A stretch of DNA of 64,000 nucleotides, from the NCBI GenBank assembly GCA_964648115.1, contig CAZYME010000006.1:1-64000 (forward strand). Reading direction: 5' to 3'. The notes under the pieces were generated by a model that saw nothing but the letters and a program-made list of their open reading frames with translations, made no database searches and was not told the origin of the DNA. Shown here in pieces: positions 15,855 to 24,572 of this stretch (the first letter of the stretch is position 1; each line of letters begins with the position of its first letter). The DNA is from CAZYME01 sp964648115. Lineage in GTDB: Bacteria; Pseudomonadota; Gammaproteobacteria; Legionellales; Legionellaceae. The translations under genes and the position numbers were made by a program.

Positions 15855-17780
15855 ATGCCAACGATTATATTACCTGACGGAAGCTCTAAATGTTTTGATC
15901 ACCCTGTAACTGTTCATGAGGTGGCACACAGCATTAGCCCGGGATTAGCAAAAGCGGCGCTTGCTGGACGCGTTGATGATCAGTTGGTGGATGTCAGTTA
16001 TTTGCTTAAGCGAGATTGCTCTTTGATCATCCTCACTGAAAAAGACAGTGAAAGTTTGGATGTTATACGCCATTCTGCAGCGCACTTATTAGCACAAGCC
16101 GTAAAGTTATTGTTTCCTTCAGCGCAAGTGACAATAGGCCCCGTCATTGACGATGGGTTTTACTACGATTTTGCCTATGAAAAACCGTTTACCCCTGATG
16201 ATTTGCAGCGCATAGAAGAAAAAATGCAAGAATTGGTGAAAGCGGATTACCCAATTTCCCGCCGTGAAATGCCGCGTGATGAAGCTATTGCTTATTTTCG
16301 TGGCCTAGGTGAAGAGTACAAAGCCAAAATCATTGAAGATATTCCTGTTGACCAATCGCTGTCTCTTTACAAACAAGGTGATTTTGAAGATCTTTGTCGT
16401 GGTCCCCATGTTCCCTCGACCGGTCGCCTGAAAGCATTTAAATTAACGCGTCTTGCAGGAGCGTATTGGCGAGGAGATGCTAAAAATGCAATGCTGCAAC
16501 GTGTCTATGGTACGGCTTGGGCTGATAAAAAAGCACTTGCTGACTATTTGCATCGCCAGGAAGAAGCAGAAAAGCGTGATCATCGTAAATTAGGTAAGAC
16601 ATTAGATTTATTCCACTTTCAGGAAATAGCACCTGGCATGGTATTTTGGCATCCTAAAGGATGGACTATTTATCAATTGCTAGAGCAATATATGCGAAAA
16701 CGTCTCGCAGATTTCGGCTATCAGGAAATTAAAACGCCTCAGTTGGTCGATAAAATTCTCTGGGAAAAGTCAGGTCATTGGGATAATTTCCGCGATAACA
16801 TGTTTCTAACTGAAACAGAAAGTCGTGTGTATGCTGTCAAACCAATGAATTGCCCTTGCCACGTACAAGTTTATAATCAAGGAATTAAGAGTTACCGTGA
16901 TTTGCCGCTGCGGTTATCCGAGTTTGGCAATTGTCACCGCTGCGAGCCCTCAGGCTCTTTGCATGGCTTGATGCGTGTTCGTAATTTTGTGCAAGATGAT
17001 GCACATATTTTCTGCACCGAAAATCAAATTCAATCAGAAGTAGCTATGATGCTTGAGTTGGTCGAGTCGGTATATGCAGATTTTGGTTTCTCTGAAATCA
17101 TCTACCGTTTGGCCTTACGTCCTGAAAAGCGTGTGGGCGCGGATGAAATATGGGATAAATCAGAGGCTGCATTAAAGGACGCCATGCGTGGTAGAAATAT
17201 CGAATGGATTGATGCTCCAGGTGAAGGTGCGTTCTATGGGCCTAAAATTGAGTGCTCTTTGGCCGATTGTTTGGGACGCATCTGGCAATGTGGTACAATA
17301 CAGGTTGATTTTTCAATGCCTGAGAGATTGGATGCCCAATTTGTAGCTGAAGATGGCAGTCGGCAAACGCCTGTAATGCTGCATCGCGCAATACTTGGAA
17401 CGTTTGAGCGGTTTATGGGTATTTTAATCGAGCATCATGCTGGGAATTTGCCACTATGGTTGGCACCAATTCAAGTCGCTATTCTGACTATTAGCGAAAA
17501 ACAACAAGAATATGCGACGAAAATTAGCCAAATTTTGCAAAAAAAGGGTATTCGTGCAAATTTTGACTTGAGAAATGAGAAGATAGGCTTTAAAATTCGC
17601 GAGCATACTATACAGAAAGTGCCTTATTTATTGATCATAGGTGACAAAGAGGTCGAAAATAATCTTGTCACTGTGCGATCCCGAGATGGTAAAGACTTGG
17701 GTGGAATGACTATAGATACACTTTACGATAGGTTGCAACAAGAAATTAATAATAAACCAGCTGGAGGATTTAACCATTAG
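15855..17780 (+). CDS. thrS: Threonyl-tRNA synthetase
   Basis: ThrRS charges tRNA-Thr and edits mischarged Ser. The 641-aa protein has an N-terminal TGS domain (residues 1-60), the editing domain (about 65-225, with RHSAAHLLAQAVK and the DLCRGPHVP block), the class II catalytic core and a C-terminal anticodon-binding domain (about 540-635). The zinc-site Cys lies in MNCPCHVQVY. Motif 2 is around FGNCHRCEPSGSLHGLMRVR. Its end overlaps infC by 5 nt, and the infC ribosome site lies inside thrS. Confidence 0.97.
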   Translation: MPTIILPDGSSKCFDHPVTVHEVAHSISPGLAKAALAGRVDDQLVDVSYLLKRDCSLIILTEKDSESLDVIRHSAAHLLAQAVKLLFPSAQVTIGPVIDDGFYYDFAYEKPFTPDDLQRIEEKMQELVKADYPISRREMPRDEAIAYFRGLGEEYKAKIIEDIPVDQSLSLYKQGDFEDLCRGPHVPSTGRLKAFKLTRLAGAYWRGDAKNAMLQRVYGTAWADKKALADYLHRQEEAEKRDHRKLGKTLDLFHFQEIAPGMVFWHPKGWTIYQLLEQYMRKRLADFGYQEIKTPQLVDKILWEKSGHWDNFRDNMFLTETESRVYAVKPMNCPCHVQVYNQGIKSYRDLPLRLSEFGNCHRCEPSGSLHGLMRVRNFVQDDAHIFCTENQIQSEVAMMLELVESVYADFGFSEIIYRLALRPEKRVGADEIWDKSEAALKDAMRGRNIEWIDAPGEGAFYGPKIECSLADCLGRIWQCGTIQVDFSMPERLDAQFVAEDGSRQTPVMLHRAILGTFERFMGILIEHHAGNLPLWLAPIQVAILTISEKQQEYATKISQILQKKGIRANFDLRNEKIGFKIREHTIQKVPYLLIIGDKEVENNLVTVRSRDGKDLGGMTIDTLYDRLQQEINNKPAGGFNH

Positions 17781-18309
17781 TGCATCAAATAAGCGTGAAA
17801 GTGATCGCGCACGAATCAACGAACAAATCAATGTACCCGAAGTACGTTTAATTGATGTAGATGGTAACCAGGCTGGTATAGTGTCAACCCGTGAAGCTTT
17901 GCGGGCAGCGGAAGAGGGTGGATTTGATTTGGTGGAAATTTCGCCAACAGCAAAGCCTCCTGTATGTCGCATTATGGATTATGGCAAATTTCTCTTTGAA
18001 GTGAGTAAAAAGCAAGCTGAAGCAAAGAAAAAGCAGAAGCAGATTCAAGTCAAAGAACTGAAATTCCGTCCTACGACGGAAGATGGGGATTATCAGGTCA
18101 AGCTACGCAACCTGGTACGTTTCCTGAATCATGGCGATAAGGTCAAGATCACGGTACGTTTTCGTGGCCGTGAAGTGGCACATCAAGAGTTGGGTATGAA
18201 GATCCTTGAGCGTGTACAGCAAGACACAGCAGAGATTGCAGTGATCGAGCAGCATGCAAAGCGCGAGGGTCGTCAATTATTGATGGTATTATCGCCCAAA
18301 AAGAAATAG
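17776..18309 (+). CDS. infC: Translation initiation factor IF-3, with an AUU start codon
   Basis: IF-3 checks start-codon pairing on the 30S subunit. A frame opening at the first ATG or GTG would drop the N-terminal domain. In the same frame, ATT at 17776 is preceded by GGAGG with 8-nt spacing and gives 177 aa beginning M-SASNKRESDRARINEQI, the proper IF-3 N-terminus. The N-domain contains VRLIDVDGNQAGIVSTREAL, and the C-domain KVKITVRFRGREVAHQELG. An AUU start is well known for infC in Escherichia coli, where IF-3 represses its own translation by rejecting the AUU codon. The same control is inferred here. rpmI and rplT follow. Confidence 0.93.
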   Translation: MSASNKRESDRARINEQINVPEVRLIDVDGNQAGIVSTREALRAAEEGGFDLVEISPTAKPPVCRIMDYGKFLFEVSKKQAEAKKKQKQIQVKELKFRPTTEDGDYQVKLRNLVRFLNHGDKVKITVRFRGREVAHQELGMKILERVQQDTAEIAVIEQHAKREGRQLLMVLSPKKK

Positions 18310-18407
18310 GGACTCTAAAACGTGTAAGTGATTATTGCGTTATTCCCTAACGTAACTGATTGGGTCATGTGTAGAAATCATGTGCCCTAAATGCGGAGTA
18401 GTTTGTT

Positions 18408-18608
18408 ATGCCTAAGTTAAAAACACATCGCGGAGCCGCTAAACGCTTCCGTAAAACAGCGAGTGGTGCGATAAAGCGTCGTGGCGCTTATAGAAATCAT
18501 ATCCTCACCAAGAAATCAACAAAGCAGAAGCGTCATTTGCGAGTTGGTTCCGGCACATTGAAACCATGTGATGCGCGATTGGCTTCGCGTATGTTGCACG
18601 GTAGTTAA
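18408..18608 (+). CDS. rpmI: 50S ribosomal protein L35
   Basis: The 66-aa basic protein begins MPKLKTHRGAAKRFRKTASG, the L35 signature. It has a 98-nt leader after infC, a place where L20 represses translation in related bacteria. GGAGT precedes the ATG. rplT follows after 14 nt. Confidence 0.97.
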   Translation: MPKLKTHRGAAKRFRKTASGAIKRRGAYRNHILTKKSTKQKRHLRVGSGTLKPCDARLASRMLHGS

Positions 18609-18622
18609 GGGGAGGATGAAAA

Positions 18623-18979
18623 ATGCCAAGAGTTAAACGTGGTGTGACAGCAAGAGCTCGTCACAAAAAAGTATTAGATCAAGCCAAAGGTTATTCAGGC
18701 GCCCGTAGCCGGACCTACCGAGTAGCCAAACAAGCGGTTATTAAAGCAGGTCAATACGCTTACCGCGATCGACGTCAAAAGAAACGACAATTTCGTGCAT
18801 TGTGGATCGTGCGTATTAATGCCCAAGCCCGTGAATGTGGCCTTTCTTATAGCCGATTGATTGCTGGTTTGAAAAAAGCTAGCATTGAGCTAGATCGCAA
18901 AGTATTAGCTGATATGGCTGTGCACGATAAGCATGGTTTTGCAGCGGTTGCTGATCTTGCAAAAGCAGCACTTGCTTAG
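18623..18979 (+). CDS. rplT: 50S ribosomal protein L20
   Basis: The 118-aa protein starts MPRVKRGVTARARHKKVLD and contains the YRDRRQKKRQFRALWIVRIN segment of L20, which is needed early in large-subunit assembly. In relatives L20 also represses rpmI-rplT translation. A strong terminator follows at 19006-19032, separating this unit from pheST. Confidence 0.98.
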   Translation: MPRVKRGVTARARHKKVLDQAKGYSGARSRTYRVAKQAVIKAGQYAYRDRRQKKRQFRALWIVRINAQARECGLSYSRLIAGLKKASIELDRKVLADMAVHDKHGFAAVADLAKAALA

Positions 18980-19005
18980 TTATTTGTTGTAGAAAAAGCT
19001 ACTTT

Positions 19006-19032
19006 AAACCCCTTTTTACAAAGGGGTTTTTT
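19006..19032 (+). terminator. Terminator after rplT
   Basis: AAACCCCTTT (19006-19015), a 4-nt loop, AAAGGGGTTT (19020-19029) and a T-run. Confidence 0.93.
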
Positions 19033-19072
19033 GTATTAACCTAAGATAATTGTTCGCTCTCCTCTAAACATG

Positions 19073-19099
19073 ACGTCCCGCGGACAAGCCGCGGGACGT
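19073..19099. repeat. Short palindromic element related to the one inside mutL
   Basis: ACGTCCCGCGG (19073-19083), loop ACAAG, and CCGCGGGACGT (19089-19099) form a perfect 11-bp palindrome. The same core with a near-identical loop occurs inside mutL at 33109-33151. Confidence 0.8.
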
Positions 19100-19110
19100 T
19101 GGCGACACTG

Positions 19111-19235
19111 CCATTAAGTTAAGGAAAGACTGTCGTCCCCGCGCAGGCGGGGATCCATTTCTCCCATGGCTTCTAGCCCGAGGCAGGGATGGATTCCCGC
19201 CTGCGCGGGAATGACAAAGTCTCTTAACTTAATGG
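19111..19235. repeat. 125-bp MITE-like palindromic element before pheS
   Basis: The outer arms CCATTAAGTTAAG (19111-19123) and CTTAACTTAATGG (19223-19235) are perfect 13-bp inverted ends. Inside, the 27-nt segments at 19132-19158 and 19189-19215 pair with few mismatches. A near copy of the inner part lies at 42638-42720, and one end is shared with 9212-9224. The stretch from 18980 to 19286 is otherwise non-coding. Confidence 0.8.
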
Positions 19236-19286
19236 CATGGCGAGAGGGGCGAGCAGTTACATCCCAAGTTACTTGTGAGATAACAT

Positions 19287-20300
19287 ATGCAAGACCTTAC
19301 CACTCTACAAAAACAAGCTTTCGATGCTATAGAACACGCTACAGACGCAAATAGCTTGGAAAACATTCGTATTGAATATTTAGGAAAAAAAGGCAAATTA
19401 ACCGATATTCTTAAAAATTTGGTTAATTTATCTGCCCAAGAAAAACCTAAAATGGGTCAATTAGTTAATCAAGTTAAACGCGATATTAGTGCATGCATTG
19501 AACAAAAAATGCTGGAGTTGAAACAGCAAGAGCTAGAGCGAAAATTGGTGACGGAGCAAATTGATGTCACATTGCCAGGGCGAGGAAAAGATGCGGGCTC
19601 ATTGCATCCAGTGACACAGGTTAGGCTGCGCATTAATGATTACTTTAGCCGTCTTGGCTTTGATATCGTTGATGGGCCAGAAATAGAAACCGAATTTTAT
19701 AATTTTGAAGCATTAAATATACCCTCGCACCATCCCGCCCGTGCTATGCACGACACATTTTATTTTGGGGATGGGCGATTATTACGAACGCATACTTCGC
19801 CAGTACAAATTCGTACGTTGGAAAATCGTACGCCCCCTTTGAGACTGATTGCACCAGGTCGAGTTTATCGTTGTGATTCAGATTTAACGCATACGCCTAT
19901 GTTTCACCAGGTTGAAGGTTTGTTGATTGATAAAGAAGCAACGTTAGCAGGATTAAAAGGATTGCTACATGATTTTTTTGCACAATTCTTTGGTCGTGAG
20001 CTAGCTATACGGTTTAGACCCTCTTATTTTCCCTTTACTGAACCTTCTGCGGAAGTTGATATTGAATGCACACAGTGTTCTGGTAAAGGGTGTCGTTCGT
20101 GCAAATACACTGGGTGGCTCGAGGTCTTAGGTTGTGGCATGGTACATCCTAATGTCCTTTCCGCAGTTAATATCTCTCCTCAAGAATACCAAGGCTGGGC
20201 TTTTGGCATGGGGATGGATAGATTGGCTATGTTGTATTTCGGCATTGATGATTTACGCATGATGTTTGAAAATGATTTAACGTTTTTAAACCAGTTTTAA
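19287..20300 (+). CDS. pheS: Phenylalanyl-tRNA synthetase alpha subunit
   Basis: PheS carries the class II active site of the alpha2-beta2 enzyme. The 337-aa protein has an N-terminal coiled coil (about 1-90), then the catalytic domain. Motif 2 is around HTSPVQIRTLE and GRVYRCDSDLTHTPMFHQVE. SAEVDIECTQCSGKGCRSCK and the motif 3 region GWAFGMGMDRLAMLYFGI follow. The start at ATG 19287 lies just after the MITE-like element. pheT follows after 13 nt. Confidence 0.97.
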   Translation: MQDLTTLQKQAFDAIEHATDANSLENIRIEYLGKKGKLTDILKNLVNLSAQEKPKMGQLVNQVKRDISACIEQKMLELKQQELERKLVTEQIDVTLPGRGKDAGSLHPVTQVRLRINDYFSRLGFDIVDGPEIETEFYNFEALNIPSHHPARAMHDTFYFGDGRLLRTHTSPVQIRTLENRTPPLRLIAPGRVYRCDSDLTHTPMFHQVEGLLIDKEATLAGLKGLLHDFFAQFFGRELAIRFRPSYFPFTEPSAEVDIECTQCSGKGCRSCKYTGWLEVLGCGMVHPNVLSAVNISPQEYQGWAFGMGMDRLAMLYFGIDDLRMMFENDLTFLNQF

Positions 20301-20313
20301 GTAGGAAATTCCA

Positions 20314-22692
20314 ATGAAAGTAAGCGAATTGTGGTTGCGTGAGTGGGTAAATCCGTCTTTAACGGGCCCACAGCTAGTTGCTCAGTTGACAATGGCGGGT
20401 TTAGAGGTCGATAGCCGACATCCTGTGGCCGGAGAGTTTGATCACGTAGTAGTTGCCAGCGTATTGAAAACCAAGCCGCATCCACAAGCTGATAAATTGA
20501 CCCTATGCGAAGTTGACGCTGGTACGGGCACCCCGCTTAATATCGTGTGTGGTGCTGCAAACGTCCGCGCTGGCTTAAAAGTAGCTTTGGCATTGCCCGG
20601 GGCTAATTTACCAGGAAATATTCATATAAAAGAAACAATGCTTCGTGGGCAACCTTCACAAGGTATGTTGTGTTCGGTAGCGGAGCTTGGTTTGGAAGAG
20701 AGCTCTGATGGAATCATGGAGCTTGCAGAAGATGCGCCAATTGGTACGGATGTACGTGATTATTTGATGTTGAATGACTACGTTTTGGATATTGATTTAA
20801 CACCTAATCGAGCTGATTGTTTTAGTGTTTTAGGTGTGACTCGTGAAATGGCGGCACTAAACCAATTACCTTTGCCGGCCTTACCGTCCGTGGTCAACCA
20901 GCCAGTAATAGACGAAACGCTCACCATTAGCCTACAGGTGCCAGAAGCCTGCCCTCAGTATTGTGGTCGCATTATTCGAGCGATCAATCCTGATGCAACA
21001 ACGCCATTGTGGATGAAGGAGCGTCTGCGTCGCAGTGGTATTCGCTCGTTGCATCCAGTGGTTGATGTAACCAACTATGTGATGTTGGAGCTGGGCCAAC
21101 CTATGCATGCTTTCAACTTGCGAGCCATTGATACCGGTATTCATGTGCGTTTTGCACGTAATAACGAAACATTGGTACTGTTGGATGGGCAAGAAATCAC
21201 TTTGAATGAAAAGGTTTTAGTGATAGCTGATAATCAGACGCCATTAGCTATGGCCGGGGTTATGGGTGGTGAATCCAGTGCTGTGCAAGCAGATACAACC
21301 GATATATTTCTTGAAAGCGCCTTTTTTAACCCGTTAATAGTTGCAGGCGTTGCTCGTAGTTTTGGTTTATTTACAGACTCCTCACAGCGTTTTGAGCGCG
21401 GCGTAGATCCTACGTTGCAAACATTAGCTATAGAGCGTGCAACAGAATTGCTATTGCCGATAGTGGGTGGTCAAGCAGGGCCTATTACGACGGTCAATAA
21501 GGTAGCGGCGCTACCGTCTAAAATAACGGTCTTATTCAATCCCGCCAAAGTTAAGCAGTTAACAGGTGTAGATATTCCAAAAAACACGATATTACAGCTA
21601 TTAAATGGTTTGGGGATGACAGTAGACACACAGCGAGATGAGTGGACAGTTTGTGTGCCTTCACATCGTTTTGATATTGCTCTTGATGTGGATTTAGTGG
21701 AAGAAGTTATCCGTCTTCATGGCTACGATAATATAAAAGCAGCCCCGCTGCTCGCGCCTATGCAAGCAGGGCAACCCAATATTTATGAGGGCTTATTCAG
21801 CCGTATCGCGGCTTGTTTGAACAGTCGAGGCTATCACGAAACGATCAGTTATAGTTTTGTGGATCCAGATTTGCAGCAAGCGCTTTACCCTGAAGTACCA
21901 TCCATGCAATTGTTAAATCCTATTTCTTCCGAATTATCGGCTATGCGTGTGGGGATGTGGCCCGGTTTGTTAGCCTCCATGATTTATAATATGAACCGTC
22001 AACAGGCCGCTATTAAACTTTTTGAAGCAGGCGTAGTTTTCAATGGCGAAGGGCCTGAATTACAAGAGCGACCATGCATAGCAGGTCTATTAACAGGTGA
22101 CCATGGCAATTTAAACTGGAGCGAGACATCGCGAACGTTTGATTTTTATGACATGAAAGGTGATTTGCAATCGCTATTCGCTGGATTAAAGCTACATGAT
22201 GCCCATTTTTATCCAGGAGAACATCCGGCCCTTCATCCCGGAAAAACAGCTCGTATTTTGATAGGTGAAACTGAAATAGGCTGGTTAGGAGCACTGCATC
22301 CAGGTTTGACGGATGAGCTGCAGCTCAGTAATGAGGTTATATTATTCGAGCTGTCCCTAAAAGGCTTGGTTGATGAAAAATCAGCTCGTTATGAATCTAT
22401 ATCAAAATACCCACAAATCAGACGTGATCTGTCTTTGTTAGTAGATAAAGCAATCAGCGGACAGCAGATTGAACAAGCTGTGCGTGAGGTTGTTGCATTA
22501 GAATGGCTAAAGTCATTTGATATTTTTGATCTATACACGGGTGAAGGCATTCCAGAGGATAAAAAAAGTTTGGCCATAGCCTTGACCTTACAAGACGATA
22601 ATCGCACACTGATTGATGCCGAGATCAATACGATAATCAGTGCTATAATTAGCAAACTAAATGATGAATTTGCCATTATATTGAGGGACTAA
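20314..22692 (+). CDS. pheT: Phenylalanyl-tRNA synthetase beta subunit
   Basis: PheT binds tRNA-Phe and edits Tyr-tRNA-Phe. The 792-aa protein has an N-terminal EMAP-like tRNA-binding domain (about 40-150, LKTKPHPQADKLTLCEVD), the B3/B4 editing domain (about 210-385), the B5 domain (about 400-475), a catalytic-like core, and a C-terminal ferredoxin-fold anticodon-binding domain (about 700-790, SKYPQIRRDLSLLVD). It is complete and followed 2 nt later by ihfA, the usual gammaproteobacterial order. Confidence 0.97.
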   Translation: MKVSELWLREWVNPSLTGPQLVAQLTMAGLEVDSRHPVAGEFDHVVVASVLKTKPHPQADKLTLCEVDAGTGTPLNIVCGAANVRAGLKVALALPGANLPGNIHIKETMLRGQPSQGMLCSVAELGLEESSDGIMELAEDAPIGTDVRDYLMLNDYVLDIDLTPNRADCFSVLGVTREMAALNQLPLPALPSVVNQPVIDETLTISLQVPEACPQYCGRIIRAINPDATTPLWMKERLRRSGIRSLHPVVDVTNYVMLELGQPMHAFNLRAIDTGIHVRFARNNETLVLLDGQEITLNEKVLVIADNQTPLAMAGVMGGESSAVQADTTDIFLESAFFNPLIVAGVARSFGLFTDSSQRFERGVDPTLQTLAIERATELLLPIVGGQAGPITTVNKVAALPSKITVLFNPAKVKQLTGVDIPKNTILQLLNGLGMTVDTQRDEWTVCVPSHRFDIALDVDLVEEVIRLHGYDNIKAAPLLAPMQAGQPNIYEGLFSRIAACLNSRGYHETISYSFVDPDLQQALYPEVPSMQLLNPISSELSAMRVGMWPGLLASMIYNMNRQQAAIKLFEAGVVFNGEGPELQERPCIAGLLTGDHGNLNWSETSRTFDFYDMKGDLQSLFAGLKLHDAHFYPGEHPALHPGKTARILIGETEIGWLGALHPGLTDELQLSNEVILFELSLKGLVDEKSARYESISKYPQIRRDLSLLVDKAISGQQIEQAVREVVALEWLKSFDIFDLYTGEGIPEDKKSLAIALTLQDDNRTLIDAEINTIISAIISKLNDEFAIILRD

Positions 22693-22694
22693 TC

Positions 22695-22988
22695 GTGAAT
22701 GCTTTAAGTAAAGCTCTTATGGCTGATGCCTTATGTAATGCTGTAGAACTCTCCAAACCTGATGCTAAAGATATTGTTGAGCATTTTTTTGAAGAAATCA
22801 GGTTTGCACTTGAAAGCGGTCAACATGTAAAACTGTCTGGTTTTGGCAATTTTACATTACGAGATAAACCGCAGCGCCCTGGCAGGAATCCCAAAACGGG
22901 TGAAGAAATTCCTGTGGCCGCACGGCGAGTTGTAACATTCAAGCCCGGTCTTAAATTGAAGACAAAAATAGAAGCTCGAGATAAATAA
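22695..22988 (+). CDS. ihfA: Integration host factor alpha subunit
   Basis: IHF is a heterodimeric DNA-bending protein used in transcription, replication and recombination. The 97-aa product has the HU/IHF signature GFGNFTLRDKPQRPGRNPKTGEEIP and the RRVVTFKPG arm. Its position right after pheT marks it as the alpha chain; no beta gene is in the window. Confidence 0.96.
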   Translation: MNALSKALMADALCNAVELSKPDAKDIVEHFFEEIRFALESGQHVKLSGFGNFTLRDKPQRPGRNPKTGEEIPVAARRVVTFKPGLKLKTKIEARDK

Positions 22989-22991
22989 TCC

Positions 22992-23312
22992 TTGAATCAT
23001 TATAAAAAGCACCTTTTTGTTTGTACCAATCAGAAACCTTCCGGCAAGCGATGCTGCGCAAACGCAGGCGGCTTGCCTTTCTTTGATCATTTGAAAGCAA
23101 AGTTGGTAGAACTTGGCTTGCATGGCCCTGGGAAATTTAGAGTGAGCAAGTCTGGGTGCCTAGGGCGTTGTGATCTTGGCCCTTGCTTGGTTATTTACCC
23201 CGAAGGAGTGTGGTATACCTACGTATCTTTTACGGATATCGATGAAATTATTGCCACACATTTGGTTGATGGCGCTGTTGTAGAGCGCTTATTAATCAAT
23301 TCACCGGAATAA
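22992..23312 (+). CDS. Thioredoxin-like [2Fe-2S] ferredoxin
   Basis: The 106-aa product has the cysteine layout of thioredoxin-fold [2Fe-2S] ferredoxins: FVCTNQKPSGKRCC near the N-terminus and SGCLGRCDLGPC near the middle, followed by VIYPEGVWY. The electron partner is unknown. The frame opens with TTG 22992, 3 nt after ihfA; there is no ATG near the N-terminus and no good Shine-Dalgarno, so translation is probably coupled to ihfA. Confidence 0.88.
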   Translation: MNHYKKHLFVCTNQKPSGKRCCANAGGLPFFDHLKAKLVELGLHGPGKFRVSKSGCLGRCDLGPCLVIYPEGVWYTYVSFTDIDEIIATHLVDGAVVERLLINSPE

Positions 23313-23326
23313 AATAGAGATTTTAC

Positions 23327-23355
23327 TTGTACCTTAATCTTGTTTTGGTTAAAAT
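23327..23355 (+). promoter_or_regulatory. Promoter of rplM-rpsI
   Basis: TTGTAC (23327-23332), a 17-nt spacer and TAAAAT (23350-23355). The leader that follows contains CGCCC (23356-23360) and GGGCG near 23390 that can pair before the rplM start; a control role is inference. Confidence 0.65.
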
Positions 23356-23409
23356 CGCCCGTCCACGACTATTAAAAGATTATTATTTGGGCGGTACGGA
23401 GTTAGTTTA

Positions 23410-23844
23410 ATGAAAACATTTAGCGCCAAAGCACACGAAGTTAAACGTGATTGGTATGTGGTTGATGCCAGCGAACAAGTATTGGGTCGCCTTGCCACAG
23501 AAATTGCTCGTCGTTTACGCGGTAAACACAAAGCAGAATATACCCCACACGTTGATACGGGTGACTACATTATTGTTACCAACGCAGAAAAAGTGACTGT
23601 AACTGGTCGTAAGTTTAAAGAAAAAGTCTATTACAACCACACTGGATTTCCAGGTGGTATAAAATCGATGACTTTCGATAAGATGCAGGCAAAAAATCCT
23701 GCTCGTATTATCGAGCGTGCAGTGAAAGGGATGCTTCCCAAGAATCCATTGGGCAGAGAGATGTTTCGCAAGCTGAAGATTTATGTCGGCACAGAGCATC
23801 CACATACCGCACAGCAACCCAAGCAACTTGAGATTGAGGAATAA
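23410..23844 (+). CDS. rplM: 50S ribosomal protein L13
   Basis: The 144-aa protein matches L13 from MKTFSAKAHEVKRDWYVVDA through GRLATEIARRLRGKHKAEYTPHVDTGDY and the C-terminal MFRKLKIYVGTEHPHTAQQP. Length is standard. It forms the usual two-gene operon with rpsI, 5 nt downstream. Confidence 0.98.
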   Translation: MKTFSAKAHEVKRDWYVVDASEQVLGRLATEIARRLRGKHKAEYTPHVDTGDYIIVTNAEKVTVTGRKFKEKVYYNHTGFPGGIKSMTFDKMQAKNPARIIERAVKGMLPKNPLGREMFRKLKIYVGTEHPHTAQQPKQLEIEE

Positions 23845-23849
23845 GTATT

Positions 23850-24281
23850 ATGGCTGAATTGCAGCAATACTATGGTACTGGTCGCCGAAAGAGTTCGTCC
23901 GCACGAGTGTTCTTGCGTCCAGGTAAAGGCGAGATTAAAGTTAATAATCGCACTTTAGAGGATTATTTTGGTCGTGAAACATCTTGTATGGTCATCAGAC
24001 AGCCATTAGAGGCCGTTGATGTTCTCAAGAAATTTGATATTTATGCGACTGTAGTCGGTGGTGGAATATCAGGCCAAGCTGGTGCTATTCGTTTAGGGAT
24101 TGCGCGGGCGTTGGTAAAATACGATGAAAAAGATATGGCAGAAGATGCTGAAGCCCAACCTGATTCATTCCGTAGAAAACTACGTGCTCGTGGGTTACTC
24201 ACACGTGATTCGCGCCGTGTAGAAAGGAAAAAAGTTGGTCTGCACAAAGCTCGACGTGCAACACAATACTCCAAACGTTAA
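23850..24281 (+). CDS. rpsI: 30S ribosomal protein S9 with a short internal insertion
   Basis: S9 contacts the P-site tRNA with its C-terminal KR-rich tail. The protein matches S9 end to end (YYGTGRRKSSSARVFLRPG, GGGISGQAGAIRLGIARAL, C-terminal QYSKR). It is 143 aa, not the 130 of Escherichia coli. The extra residues are an acidic DMAEDAEAQPDSF segment at about residues 93-105, between KYDEK and RRKLRARGL. A terminator follows. Confidence 0.97.
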   Translation: MAELQQYYGTGRRKSSSARVFLRPGKGEIKVNNRTLEDYFGRETSCMVIRQPLEAVDVLKKFDIYATVVGGGISGQAGAIRLGIARALVKYDEKDMAEDAEAQPDSFRRKLRARGLLTRDSRRVERKKVGLHKARRATQYSKR

Positions 24282-24297
24282 AAGTTATTTTATTTTC

Positions 24298-24324
24298 AAA
24301 ACCCCGCTTCCTGTGGGGTTTTTT
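24298..24324 (+). terminator. Terminator after rpsI
   Basis: AAAACCCC (24298-24305), a 9-nt loop and GGGGTTTT (24315-24322), then T residues. Confidence 0.92.
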
Positions 24325-24371
24325 GTTTTTAATAAATCCAAATCCAATATTATTTGTGTGATGCGATGTGC

Positions 24372-24482
24372 TTGGGACATGGGCTAATGGCGCTTACTTA
24401 AGGAAGATAATCGTCGCTCGCAACGACGGACTATTTTTAGCCGTAATTCCCTTAAGTAAGCGCCATTAGGCTCATGTCCCAA
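24372..24482. repeat. 111-bp MITE-like inverted repeat before petA
   Basis: The left arm (24372-24404) and right arm (24446-24482) are almost perfect inverted repeats sharing TAATGGCGCTTACTTAAGG and an outer TTGGGACATG. The arms differ by small indels. The 40-nt interior has no gene. There is no transposase in the window, so it would be non-autonomous if mobile. Confidence 0.75.
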
Positions 24483-24572
24483 CCTATATATTCTTTCGTT
24501 CCCAAAGATCCAATTATTTGTTATATATAGAGACAATTTGCAAAAGCTACTCGTTCAGAGTGAAGCAAACCC

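Noticed and set aside
19166..19354. Open frame reading through the MITE-like repeat before pheS
   Set aside because: It translates the repeat into a Pro/Gly/Trp-rich peptide of the kind spurious frames over palindromic repeats give, and it overlaps the true pheS start.
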